Notes: generated by a model not told the origin, from the sequence alone. Positions 25,201-35,696 are shown, counted from the first letter of the stretch. The stretch is 64,000 nucleotides of DNA from Ectocarpus siliculosus (GCA_000310025.1 FN648398.1:334237-398236); one strand, 5' to 3'. Program-made: numbers and translations.

Positions 25201-27589
25201 TGAAAATCTTTGGAAAATACGACGCTTTGGAGCCTGGGGTTGCCCGGGAGTCTGCCCCGAAGTACCGTCTGAGCCGCGGGAGGCTTTCAGCATCGGCGTC
25301 GTTAACGGCGTCCCCTTGCCACTGCATTTTTGGCGTTCACTCTTGTGGCGTGCAGGTTGCTTGCGCTTGTGTGCGTGCTTGTCATCACGTGCTGTCGCAC
25401 CTTGTGGCAAGCTTGCGTGTAATAAGCGGGAGTTTCGTGGCCATTACATGTGTGGCTCAACTTTAGGGGGTCACGTATCTCGTGTCACCACGTGAAAAAA
25501 TTGCGCAATTTCCGGGGCTCAATATGCAAAGTTGTCGAACGGGATGTTGTATCATACTTCGTATCATGATATCTATATGATGGTTGTCGTGTCGTGACAC
25601 ATTACTTGTGTTTCAGTATGGACATCCGAAGGGGCTAAAACATTTTTTTCGGGTACAGCAGTATGGACCAGACATCGACCACCCAAGAACGTTTGCCTAC
25701 CGCAACGACCATGACTGAATGGGATACCTCCTGCGACGACGAAGCACACTTCAATGCGAAGTGAACAGCCGTCTTCGTGTCGTGCACCTGTCACATGATG
25801 CTGTCGACCAACAGATGCACGAATAGGTGTCGCCCCATTGTGTTTGCCGCGCGAAGGGACTCCCGGGGAGTATATCCTACATGGGTACTACTACAACGAA
25901 ACCGAGACGTAACGATTGACACGGCAATACCCGCTCCGTGCCGTGACAGAATTGTTCTTATGCTCGAATCAGAGCGTAGCACCTCCTGTCGACGAACACG
26001 TGAGATGAGTGTGAATGAGTGATGGACGAGGCGTGTGTCCACTGAAAAACTGTCGCAGGAGCCAGCAAGCAGTAAAATGTGGTGTGCCTACTTCTTATTA
26101 TTTGGGCGCGGCAGACGATCGAGCCAACTATGTGGCAAGGTTGCAATAGAGATCTTCGGGTCGATGGCTCTCGACTAGAAAGAGGTTTGTTTTGGCAGCG
26201 AATTTTAGCGGAACTTCACGGACGACGCGTGAGTGCCTGCACGTCTGAACGAACGTTGCCTGAACACACAAAAAACGGGCAAACGGTCACGCCCGTGACG
26301 CCACGCTGTGTTACTTCTGAAAAAGACTCAAAAAAACGCTCAGAGAGAGGCAGTCCGGTCTTCTTCCGCAAGCAGTTTCTTTTATGTGTTTGTGTGTAGA
26401 CTTTTTCTCTTTGGTTGCCACCATTATTTAGACAAATAGAGTACGGTCGTCTTCCTTTTTCTTCTCATTCTTCACTTCCTCCTAAACCCTCACCGCCATC
26501 CGTCTCGCTATGGCCGCCCGCCCCATTGGGGGGCGGGGGGGCGATCCTTAACCCTACTGTAGTATATATGAGTGCGGTGATTTTATGCAACCAAGGGTGA
26601 CAGGAAAGAGATCGCTGGAAGAAGCTGAGGCTTTGGAATCAAAGAAAACGTCAACCAATTTCCCCCCCAACATACCTGCATCCACCATATGGCCTCCAGC
26701 CGGGCAGCTCTGAGATGACGTTGCGCAACGATGAAGTCCTTGTAGCGGGCGTAGTTGTCGGCCCTTACCATTGCCAGAATGGCGTTGTAGGCACCGTCAA
26801 GGCAGCCTCGATCCGACGGCTCCATTAAGGGATCCTGCGCACAGAGGTGGGTGAAACATTTGTGACACATGTCCTCCCTTGTCAGGGGCTGGACGCCGAA
26901 TGCGTGAGGACAAGAAATATCAGTTGCATCGGCGTCCCTTCGCCAAGGTGATCTGATGGTGATCTCCGGACATCTGCGTAGCAGTGTGGTTAGATTCTCG
27001 TTCTGGAGGAAGGTTTCCTGCAACTTGCGGTGGAAAACGACAAATTTCGCGACTTGCACATACACTTCGACTTCACAAGGGAACGGGACGGCTGAACCCT
27101 TCTCTCTTCCCGCGCAAAAAAAACAAGGGCCAGTACCGCACGGCGAACGGTGGGGCCGTAAAACAACATACTTGGTTCGAAGTTTTAGGAAAAGCTCACG
27201 GATCTACATCTTTCTTGTAACTGTGCTTGATCACAGAGGCCAACATCTACGACGTGACAACGACAACGAAAGCAATAATAATATCACCATGAACAACAAC
27301 AAACAAACCTGATCAAGAACATTTGCCACTCTCGCCTCCGTCTCCTTCCGTTCTTTGTCGCTTAGGTTCACCTCCGACGGAGAGTTTGCCCCGACGTACT
27401 CGGTCATGATGTGCAAGACGTGCGATCTGTATTGTTCCTTTTCCCGCTGCCCACGCAGCGTGTTGACCTGAAGGGACAGGCGGTCATGCTTCGTCACGAA
27501 CCCGTGGGAAGAGCTCGAGGTATGTGCGCTACATATAATGGGGTCGTTCTCGTGATCGAGCTCATTGGACGGCATATTCATATGACCTA

Positions 27590-28090
27590 ACCCACGGCCC
27601 ATCGCGAGCACATTCCGACCATGCTATTGCCCACGAGGTCCATTGGTCTTTGTCCACCTCACGACTGCCATGATTTTGATGAGTCGTCACGGGTGGTCAT
27701 GAGTCGTAACGGCTAACCGATGGGTCTCCGACTGCCCGTGGCCACGCAATGGTTCTCCTTAAGCCATCCGACTACGTGAGCCGATGGGACATCCCAGGGC
27801 CACCCACGGGCTGCTCATGAGCCATGAAGGGCGTCCATGGGACTCCAATTGGGCGTCACGTGATGTCCATGGGCCGCCCATGAGCCGGACATGGGTCGTT
27901 ATAGGCCAACCACGCGCCGCCCGTAGGTAGCCAAGCAACGTCGTTCGGGGTTGGCGTGGTATTGTCACTTCTACGATGTCATTTGGACGGCCCACGGATT
28001 GTCACTGATGTTGGCTGGCCCATGGGCGGCCCATTGACGGCCTATTGGCCGTAACCGTTCAGGCTAGTCACGGCGGCTCGTTAGGGCCCT
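27590..28090. repeat. Degenerate CATG-centred palindrome array in RGS intron 1 (copy 2)
   Basis: Variants of 'cccatgggc', 'catgagccg' and 'catgagtcgt' fill the intron between RGS exons 1 and 2. It is paralogous in position to the array at 8005-8335 but longer. Confidence 0.6.
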
Positions 28091-29087
28091 TCAGCACCAT
28101 GTTGACCGGGAAAAGGAACCAAAATAGAGGAAGTCGGATTTTTGTACGTGTAATATTTATTCGCCGTTAGTGTTCGTTTTTACTTCCCTGGCTGTACAAC
28201 GTCGCTAAAACCATCTGCAATAGAACAACACACATTGTGCTCGGATTTATCCCCGAGATAGGTGTGCTAGACGATTGTGTACCGTACGCGTACTACCGGG
28301 GTGACAGGGGGTACGCAACGAACACCACCGGGATCCACTCACCTCTTCAAGAAACGTCAGGTTTTCAGCAAAAAAGTTCTTCTTCGCATAGGCCAAGAAC
28401 GAATCCAGGTCGAAGGGCCTCTCTGTGTACGCGCGGGATAGCACGTCTTCCAGAGGAGGCGCGGTGTCCACGACGACGGTTCTACGCTCGGCCGCCACAT
28501 GAGCCTTGTCCACCATGCCTCCGCCTGTCCGCTGCGCGTGATGTTGAATGAATGGTGTCGAATCGGGCGTTGGCTGGTTGAGAATGAGCATGGGGTGTTG
28601 GTCTGTCTTCCGACGAATAGAAACGGCTGTTCCGCCAAGTGCCCGTTTCGTATCACATGGTGCGCCCACATGTGTGTGCTTCATTGTTTACAACCGTCGA
28701 TAGCGCAAAACACCGACCAAAGAAAGACATCACAGTCTTACAGCAGGACAACAACGGGAACGTACTTCTCTAGTCGATGGGCTCCCCCGAAAAGGGAGGC
28801 GCGGAAGCGTTGGACGACAGGTCCACTCTCCGGATTCAGCCGTCCACCCATCCGAAAGCACGTGTGAAACGTGTTCGACGCACGAACGACAACTGAGTCA
28901 GGTGCACAAAAGCTGGCCAGGAAATACTACTTGAAAGTTCAGCAACATCATCGGGAACAGATGTGCTTGCCAATTGACGGAAACACGCGGATGCAGAGTC
29001 TTCCGACACCACCACCGGTGTGTGCGTCTGAAACGTTCGGGTACGAATTGAGCCAGGAATAAAATGGAGCTGGTCTGTAATAACCGT

Positions 29088-29140
29088 ACGTTAGCCGGAG
29101 CGAATATTTAATAACGTTAGCCGGAGCGAATATTGAATAC
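29088..29140 (+). repeat. Tandem duplication with 'cgttagccggagcgaatatt' units
   Basis: Two adjacent copies of 'cgttagccggagcgaatatt' start near 29089 and 29115. Confidence 0.85.
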
Positions 29141-29978
29141 ATTCTCTTCGGCCATTCCTGAAAGATGACACCTGTAGGCTGCCGGCCAGGAGGGTTTGCG
29201 AACAAGCAATGGCCACGCGAGAGGAAACTATCCCCACCTATTGACTGTGCATCGCACCTTCCACCAGTACTCATCCGAATTTGGGACCCGTCTATTATTT
29301 ATGAAGTCCCGCGAGTGCGAGTATCTGCGTATGAGAACTTCCAGATTGCGCAACAAGATAGATACGAACGCAAAGAAAGGTGTAACGGTATCGATAGGAT
29401 ACCCACAAGAAATGTTGTACTTTGTACATAAGCATACACACTTCGTACTTGGAAGTACTTCGTAAATGTTTTGCACCATCCTCCCCGAAAAAGCCGGGAG
29501 CACAAGAAAGAGGCAGAGAAAAAGGGCAGACGGGTGGAAGGGGCAGAGCTCTCGAGGGACAAGCGAGAGCGTCACGAAAACCACGATATAGACTTTTTCG
29601 TGTGTTGCGCACATCTCCGTTCGCCTCTTGCAGTGAGTGGGCCGCACTGTCCGACAAGCATAACCCTGAAACCCTTTAGTCTAGGTGATCATCACGTAGG
29701 TGCGGATAGTCTTATTGTCGTTCTCCAACGCAAAATACTCGTGGCCGCGGGATTACGAACGAGTGTTACTCCCTGCATACCACATGTATCCATCCATCCA
29801 TCCCAAGCACGGGGCTGTAAGTACTGGGAGGTGGGGGGGAGGGTGCGATGGAGGTCGTACGTTCTATGTACAGTAATCGACCTTTCAAAATTCCGTGCGA
29901 AGGGGTTGACATCTAGTCCATGCCACCCGCGGCAGTCACATTTACCCGCCCCCCAAAAGAAGTGGCCTGCGTAGACCA

Positions 29979-30310
29979 AGATGGAGCGGGGAGTTTGGGG
30001 GTTCAGCAGTTGCTATGGATTAGACTTGGTGGTACCAACTTTGCCCCATATTACAGGATTGCGGGTGGGGGTATGTATGTATGTGTGTGTCAACAACGGA
30101 TATATGTGGTGTTTGTGTTCTGTGGCTCCTCACTTGTTCTTAAACTTATTTTTCCTTCTTCGTGTGTGAAATCAAGTCCTTTTCCCCTGCTATCACGCTA
30201 CCACGGCTATCACGCCACTCGGCTACCACGCCTTCTGTACTCCCACGTCCTTGCATATACCTTTACACCACGGCTATCACGCCACCAGGCTTCCACGTCG
30301 CATCCAGAGA
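29979..30310 (+). repeat. 330-bp direct repeat, uninterrupted copy
   Basis: It starts 'agatggagcggggagtttgg' and ends 'cgcatccagaga'. It recurs nearly identically at 30691-31374, where a 344-bp element splits it. The 3' half contains irregular repeats of 'ggctatcacgcc' and 'ggctaccacgcc'. It serves as a natural empty-site control for the insertion in the other copy. The pair is 380 bp apart; whether they are LTRs of a small element or a simple duplication is unclear, as ends are not TG...CA and flanking bases match at only 4 of 5 positions. Confidence 0.85.
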
Positions 30311-30690
30311 GAGAGAGAAAAGTGGCCCGCAATTAATTAGTCTACAGCAGCTATAGTAGACAAAGACATGTAATATGCTTTTTTTTGTGCAACCTTCGAC
30401 AGCCTCAGGGAAAAAACGCATAACTTTCGGCACCACCAACCGGTATGTTCCCCACACCAACCGTGGCACCACCAAAGCTGGGCCGATTCGGCCTCACGAT
30501 GGGTCCAATGAGAACCCGGCAACGCGGCAACACATTCGTAGAAGTCCTGTGCTGATTGGAGTCTTGTAGAGCAAGATACAGCTGGTGGGGTTGTTAAGAA
30601 ATTACCCCACCGGTGGGGTGTGTAGCCGTTGTTTTGACGTACTCACAGCATCGACAGATTATTGCAAGCAAGAAATTCAAATTTCCGAGC

Positions 30691-31374
30691 AGATGGAGCG
30701 GGGAGTTTGGGGGTTCAGCAGTTGCTATGGATTAGACTTGGTGGTACCAACTTTGCCCCATATTACAGGATTGCGGGTGGGGGGTATGTATGTATGTGTG
30801 TGTCAACAACGGATATATGCGAAGGTGTACCGATTCTGGTAAAAGTCAATCGACGGATACCCTGCGAATCGGGTCCTCCTTAACACTCTCCACCCACAGA
30901 ATTTACCCTCAACTGGGAACCTTTTGTGGCCAGGACGGGTAATTCGATGGAAGTGTCACAAGGTTCTTTGTGGGATCGATTCCAAGAGGTGTTCTCAGGA
31001 CTGACACACATGGTGTCCATGGGAAAATGTCCAAGTAAGTCAGGAGAAAAAACGTGCACCCAAGGAGATTCGAACCAGTTTCCTGCTGTCGCCATAAGCG
31101 AAGGTGTATCGATTCTGGTAAAAGTCAATCGACGGATACTCTGCGAATCGGGTCCTCCTTAACATATATGTGGTGTTTGTGTTTTGTGGCTCCTCACTTG
31201 TTCTTAAACTTATTTTTCCTTCTTCGCGTGTGAAATCAAGTCCTTTTCCCCTGCTATCACGCTACCACGGCTATCACGCCACTCGGCTACCACGCCTTCT
31301 GTACTCCCACGTCCTTGCATATACCTTTACACCACGGCTATCACGCCACCAGGCTTCCACGTCGCATCCAGAGA
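30691..31374 (+). repeat. 330-bp direct repeat, copy split by an insertion
   Basis: Positions 30691-30819 match 29979-30105 and 31171-31374 match the remainder to 30310, with only a handful of substitutions and one extra G. The intervening 30820-31163 plus one 7-bp target duplication is the inserted element. Confidence 0.85.
30820..31163 (-). mobile_element. 344-bp element with 65-bp terminal direct repeats (TRIM/SINE-like), copy 1
   Basis: The terminal repeats are 30820-30884 and 31099-31163, differing at two positions. The element is flanked by a 7-bp target duplication 'atatatg' (30813-30819 and 31164-31170), and the empty site is preserved at about 30099 in the paralogous repeat. Read on the minus strand, ~35 bases after the first repeat there is 'ctggttcgaatctcc', a perfect pol III B-box core, preceded by the A-box-like 'tggcgacagcagg'. 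Ends are GTTAAGG...CTTCG and not TG...CA, so it is not a typical LTR element. It encodes no protein and must have been moved in trans. A relative at 61895-62185 shows it is a family. Confidence 0.8.
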
Positions 31375-31734
31375 TACCATACCTGAGAGCTATCATGCTC
31401 CATCCCAAAGTAGAAGGCTATCACGCCCATCATAGTTCCTACATTGTACCGTTGGCGGCTACCACGCCGCTGGCTCTTTTGTTTCCCAACCACGGGACCC
31501 CGCGCGCCAAGGCACCGACGTACAAAGCTACTCAACAGCCGTGCCGTACATATAACTTTGAAACATCCCACTTCGACTGTGTGGGGCTGTATCTCGAACG
31601 GCTAATGTAGCCTGTCAGCCTCTGATTCTAGTCTATAGATGTTGTACTTTTTTTCTGCAGAGGAATCCCACACTGCAATCGGACACATACCACCGAGTAC
31701 ATCGGGTTTGAAGACTTAGGGCCATTTTAATCAT

Positions 31735-31885
31735 TCCAAATTTCGGTTCCAAAGTTCCAAAGTTCCAAATATTTGGAACTTGTACGGAGGCGTTCCTCCA
31801 AATTTCTTCCAAAAATTTGGAACGAACCTGGGCCCGAAAATTTGGAACGAGTTGGTTCCAAATATTTGGAAGCTTTCCAAAGTTG
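31735..31885. repeat. Array of TTCCAAATATTTGGAA palindromes
   Basis: An 18-bp perfect palindrome 'gttccaaatatttggaac' lies near 31766 and a near-copy at 31855; variants such as 'ttccaaagttcc' and 'aaaatttggaac' fill the gap. An inverted relative including the flank 'ttttaatcattccaaatt' is at about 40998-41070. Confidence 0.75.
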
Positions 31886-32385
31886 TGGAGCATCAGTCCA
31901 CAACCAACCCCAGGCAAGGGCGCCACAGGCCGTACCACAAGGGCTAGGCAACAGCAGAGCTAACTTGGATACTGTCTGGGTCATGGTGGACAGCAGAGAA
32001 CATGGTGTGACTCCTGTATCAGCGCTTTTTCTCGATCGAGAGGAGATGATGCTCCAGACGAGGTGCACGCAGCAGCTACCTCACCCGACAGCACAGGGCT
32101 GAACACAGGGGTGGTCATATCGACGCTCGTTGATGAAAGAAGCAGCAGGCTCTTTTCGAGCCGCGGCACCTATATGGGGAAGAGCACACACTTCCGTGCT
32201 TCCTCGCGGACATCTGTAGGCGGCGACACTCTCGAGGATGGATGTACGCATCGATGAACGAGTACGCGTTCAACAACTGATGATGGAGCAGCTGGCACAT
32301 ACATACCCTGGAGCACAAGGACGACTACCAGGCAAGTGGGCAGAGAGGGAGGGAGACGGACATGCCCTGTTTGTCTCCAGTAACC

Positions 32386-32622
32386 TGTTAGTATACCCTT
32401 GTAAGTGTGTTGAAGATGATGGTATCACTTGTATTTAGGACAGCAGACACGATCAGGACGCGGCGGGAGAGAGAGAGTGCCACGACACAGCAAGCACTCC
32501 CGCAGGGTCGAGCCCCGTGGATCAACCATGAAACCAACCCAGGGGACTATCAATTCCTATCTGCGTAGCCAATTCCTACAGTCCCGTTGGAATATTCTCA
32601 TCCGCTCATGCACACACGAACA
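32386..32622 (-). repeat. 3' LTR of the Gag-only element
   Basis: 237 bp, starting with TG and ending with CA on both strands (TGTTAG / CGAACA on plus). Read base by base, it matches 35460-35696 without a difference. It is preceded at the left by target duplication TAACC and followed at 32623 by the polypurine tract. Confidence 0.93.
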
Positions 32623-32630
32623 CCCTCCCT
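32623..32630 (-). other. Polypurine tract
   Basis: Plus-strand 'ccctccct' reads 'agggaggg' on the element's sense strand, directly next to the 3' LTR, the expected primer site for plus-strand DNA synthesis. An extended copy of this junction ('gaacaccctccctgg.tctt') is duplicated inside the element at 33354-33373. Confidence 0.7.
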
Positions 32631-33549
32631 GGTTCTTTACGCTAGTAACTAACCACTAGTGGGCATGCACACGCCTGATGTGACGAAAACCCAAACGGAC
32701 AAAAAACCAACGCGAAAAAATAACAGGGGGAAACCCGGCCTCCGGGTCAAAACCCCCACCAATATTCACCGTTCCACCAGATACTGTCACTGTTGCGCTA
32801 CCAGAGCAAGATCAATACATGCATAATACCAGTCGCGCGAGGATCCACGCTCGGAATCTATATCTACAAACGTGGGCGGCGTGCTATCATATTCTTCCTG
32901 CATGACGTACCAAGATCATAACCCTGTTTCCAACAACGGCCTATCTCAATTCTTGGTGAGCAATAGCGTAAGACTATCCTGAGGAGTTGGTTCAAACAAC
33001 TACCATGTGGCTGCACTACTATCTGTTCTTCAAACAAACATCAGACAAACATCGAAATCGCCCCCCCCCCCTCGCTGACGTAACACAGCGCACCGGGGCA
33101 TAAGGCAATCATCCAACATTTTCTGAGCGACACACAACCGGCATGCATTTTTCGACAATCCTCTGTTCTCGTCGACGTACAACACTGATGTCCCAATTTT
33201 TCCTCATACGTTCCTTCAGCGGTTCCAACAGTATCCCAGATTCCTGCACATTTCGCAACCTAGAGAACGGCCCCACTTGGCGGCAATCAAGAAGTTCAAA
33301 TGACTACCAGGAAAATACTGAACATGTGGACGCGAACGCCTCCGAGAAACACGGAACACCCTCCCTGGCTCTTCAACCAAAGTGCACTCATGACAACTAA
33401 CGAGGATCACCAACTTCGCTACGAATACCATCAAACACCAAATACCGTCAAGAAAGAAGCGCCAATCCAGCACTGTGAGGCGTGTTGCTCCCCTCCCAGC
33501 GCTCGTCCCGGCCTGTAGCCTCGCCAGAAAAGGAGTTCCCGTTTTAGCA

Positions 33550-33687
33550 TCACGAGGCAAGTACCCTCCCCTCCACGCCCCTTCCGACGTGCCGCGGGGT
33601 TCCCCCTCACGCCCTTTCCGGCGCGCCACGGGGCTGCTTCGGTTTTCTCCCCCCCCTCACGCCCCGTCCGACGCGCCATGGGGCCTT

Positions 33688-33719
<32 letters not shown>

Positions 33720-33922
33720 GGGTGTTGCCCTCCCACGCCCCTCCCGTCGCGGCTGCCAGCACACGGCCCTCCCGCCGTGTTATTTGGTTGTTGCCCTCCC
33801 GCGCCCCTCCCGTCGCGGCTGCGAGCGCACGGCCCTCCCGCCGTGTTATTTGATTGTTGCCCTCCCGCGCCCCTTCCGTCGCGGCTGCGGGCACACGGCC
33901 CTCCCGCCGTGTTATTTTTTTT
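33550..33922 (-). repeat. GC-rich tandem repeats and A29 tract in the 3' part of the element
   Basis: Three copies of a 66-bp unit start at 33725, 33791 and 33857 ('ttgccctccc' ... 'ccgccgtgttattt'). Next to them is a T29 run (33691-33719, A29 on the sense strand), then about three copies of a ~45-bp unit with 'cctcacgcccc' and 'gcgcca.ggggc' (33555-33690). The 66-bp unit is a whole number of codons, so a minus-strand frame stays open through it, but its product is pure repeat and unlikely to be a real protein. This block lies where pol would be in a complete copia element. Confidence 0.85.
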
Positions 33923-34014
33923 TCTGTGTCTCCACCTTTCCACGCTGCTGCGATGGTGTAGATGGAGCGTGCGCGGTGACCCGCGCGGCTTTGGCGTCTT
34001 TCCCCCGCCTGTCC

Positions 34015-35421
34015 TTACAACGCCTCACGTGCCACATCCAGCTCCTCGTCATCGCTCGCCACCACAACCGCCATGACTGCGGTCTCGCCCTTCGCCTCCT
34101 CCTCACCCTTCGCTGACGGGCACTTGCTCTTATCGTGTCCATACCCGTCGCAGACTTCGCACTGGGTCAAGAAGTTGGTGATGGGGGTAGTGCACGAGGC
34201 CGACTGGTGCCCTCGCCTGTTGCACCGGTAGCACCGGCCCCTGCGGCGGCCGCCGTCACTGCGACCGTCTCCACCGCCGTTGCCGTTGCCGTTGCGTCCC
34301 CCACGGCCGCGGTTGCGACCCGCTTTTCCACCGCAGCCATTGTTGGTGCTCACGAGTAATCCCTGCTCAGACGCCTTGTGATTGTTGCGGTTGCCGTACC
34401 GATGGTTCTTCCCCTGCCTGATGCTGGAGTGCTGGGAGCCCACCACTCTGATGACCTCTCCCCGGTCCAGGGTCGGGGCGGACTGCAGAGTCAGTTTAGC
34501 ATGGTCGTACTCGGCTGGTAAGGCCGAAAGGAAGAGCGACAGCACGTACGGGGCCTCGACTTTGACCCCCCTCTCGTTCAGACGACTTGCGAGTTGCTCC
34601 ATGGCGATAAGCGATTCAGTAGGGTTTTTGTCGGACGGCATTGCGAAGTTCTGAAACTTGCTGAGCCACTCCTGCGTGGCGACCTGCGATTCCGGGTTGT
34701 GCACCTTGTCTAGTTCGTCCAACGCCTGCTTCGGCGTCACACATCTCCCGAAGACGGCCTTGTCTGGCTCCCTCACCAGGGCCGAGGACAGAAAATGAAA
34801 AGCTTGGAGGCTGCGGTGTATTTGTGCCTCGGAGTACCCCTCTGCCAGCAGCGTAGCTTTGGGTTTATTCATGTCCCTGACGTCCGGCTGGCGTTCCGTG
34901 CCCCCTACGAACTGACCGTCCATGTCTACCGTTTTTGCAGCCTGGATAAAGGCCCTCCTCCACGAGTAGTATCCCTGGCCGCCTTCGAGGCGCGGCGCGT
35001 GCACTGACACACGCATTTTGCTATACGGGTTCTGGTGAAAACCGTCTCCTTCTCCGACGAGTCCGCCAAAACCGCCAATACCACCGCCATATGTCTCGGT
35101 TGTCTCACCTTGGGGGAGCGGTCCCCTGTCACGCCCGCCACCCGGCCCAACCGCCGGGTCTGAGGGCGGCGTGATTCCCTCGTTCTGCGGTGCCCCCTCC
35201 TGGGCACCGCCGGTGGACGTAGTGCCCGTGACGACAGCGCCCACCCCAGCGCCGCCGGACTCCCCCTCCTTGTCTAACTTTCCGAGGGCGGCTCGGAGCA
35301 GCCCTGCCAGCTGCTGTACCTCGTCCGTCAGGCCTGAAACTTTGCTCTCCAGGTTGTCAACCCTGCCCTGCGTACTAGTGGTGACGTCGGCAGCCTCTGC
35401 TGCAACATCGGCGCCACTCAT
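34015..35421 (-). CDS. Copia-like Gag polyprotein
   Basis: The frame is open from 35502 (495 codons); the Met at residue 28 (35421, 'MSGADVAAEA') is the more likely start because residues 1-14 are encoded inside the LTR. It forms the capsid/nucleocapsid of the retrotransposon particle. The N-terminal part is low-complexity with a Gly/Pro-rich linker. A central helical region ('YYSWRRAFIQAA', 'QEWLSKFQNFAMPSD', 'LFLSALPAEYDHAKLTL') resembles the UBN2/copia Gag capsid fold. A basic Arg/Gly/Asn-rich segment precedes two CX2CX4HX4C zinc knuckles, CYRCNRRGHQSASC (residues 424-437 of the long frame) and CEVCDGYGHDKSKC (448-461). The protein ends in an acidic tail and a TAA stop with no protease or frameshift signal recognised. 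No disabling mutation is seen. Confidence 0.88.
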   Translation of the reverse strand: MSGADVAAEAADVTTSTQGRVDNLESKVSGLTDEVQQLAGLLRAALGKLDKEGESGGAGVGAVVTGTTSTGGAQEGAPQNEGITPPSDPAVGPGGGRDRGPLPQGETTETYGGGIGGFGGLVGEGDGFHQNPYSKMRVSVHAPRLEGGQGYYSWRRAFIQAAKTVDMDGQFVGGTERQPDVRDMNKPKATLLAEGYSEAQIHRSLQAFHFLSSALVREPDKAVFGRCVTPKQALDELDKVHNPESQVATQEWLSKFQNFAMPSDKNPTESLIAMEQLASRLNERGVKVEAPYVLSLFLSALPAEYDHAKLTLQSAPTLDRGEVIRVVGSQHSSIRQGKNHRYGNRNNHKASEQGLLVSTNNGCGGKAGRNRGRGGRNGNGNGGGDGRSDGGRRRGRCYRCNRRGHQSASCTTPITNFLTQCEVCDGYGHDKSKCPSAKGEEEAKGETAVMAVVVASDDEELDVAREAL

Positions 35422-35459
35422 CTCCAGCACGGGTTCCCTCGAGGGATACACCTCTAGAG

Positions 35460-35696
35460 TGTTAGTATACCCTTGTAAGTGTGTTGAAGATGATGGTATC
35501 ACTTGTATTTAGGACAGCAGACACGATCAGGACGCGGCGGGAGAGAGAGAGTGCCACGACACAGCAAGCACTCCCGCAGGGTCGAGCCCCGTGGATCAAC
35601 CATGAAACCAACCCAGGGGACTATCAATTCCTATCTGCGTAGCCAATTCCTACAGTCCCGTTGGAATATTCTCATCCGCTCATGCACACACGAACA
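35460..35696 (-). repeat. 5' LTR of the Gag-only element
   Basis: 237 bp matching 32386-32622. As the upstream LTR on the minus strand it should hold the promoter. The gag frame extends back into it for 43 bases. No standard primer-binding site (TGG plus a tRNA 3'-end complement) is evident right after it on the minus strand, where the sequence reads 'ctctagaggtgtatccctcg'. Confidence 0.92.

Larger units (their letters stand above)
19908..28524 (-). pseudogene. RGS / DUF4395 gene, copy 2; RGS half intact, membrane half broken
   Basis: Exon equivalents in transcript order are 28524-28343, 27467-27309, 26834-26676, 22654-22479, 21908-21846, 20660-20481 and 20178-19908 (stop TAG). Exons 1-3 are open, keep the same phases as copy 1 and encode an RGS domain ('APPLEDVLSRAYTERPFDLD', 'SPSEVNLSDKERKETEARV', 'CLDGAYNAILAMVRADNYAR'). 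Exon 4 is 22 nt shorter than in copy 1: a 1-nt loss in the T-rich run before 'PSPVNN' shifts the frame and 21 nt are deleted after it. Exon 5 is 63 nt instead of 65, so its donor no longer matches the phase of exon 6. Exon 6 is open and conserved ('PGAPKRFAQSIGLVF', 'FCDFCIAC'). The acceptor of exon 7 has changed from AG to AC. A truncated RGS-only product is possible. The first upstream exon is not found here either. Confidence 0.7.
18190..29285. repeat. Segmental duplication, unit 2
   Basis: This is the partner of 766-9640, in the same orientation and block order, for example 'atcgccaaacacccaggat' near 18250. It contains the second RGS-DUF4395 gene. It is expanded between 22.7 and 26.6 kb by a dispersed repeat (23265-23618) and a CCGCC-rich array (24.24-25.2 kb), both absent from the matching intron of unit 1. 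Confidence 0.85.
32386..35696 (-). mobile_element. Complete Gag-only LTR retrotransposon (TR-GAG type)
   Basis: Two 237-bp direct repeats that appear identical bound the element. Each starts TGTTAG and ends CGAACA, with TG/CA termini. A 5-bp target duplication TAACC lies at 32381-32385 and 35697-35701. The single long frame runs on the minus strand and encodes a copia-like Gag with two zinc knuckles. A purine run (agggaggg on the minus strand, 32623-32630) abuts the downstream LTR as a polypurine tract should, which fixes the orientation. There is no protease, integrase, RT or RNase H: the space after gag holds GC-rich tandem repeats and a 29-base A tract on the sense strand. Identical LTRs imply a very recent insertion, so an autonomous partner probably supplies Pol in trans. 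Confidence 0.93.

Noticed and set aside
33607-33894. Protein with 22-residue repeats and a poly-Lys tract downstream of gag
   Set aside because: It is a by-product of the 66-bp tandem repeat and the A29 tract within the retrotransposon.
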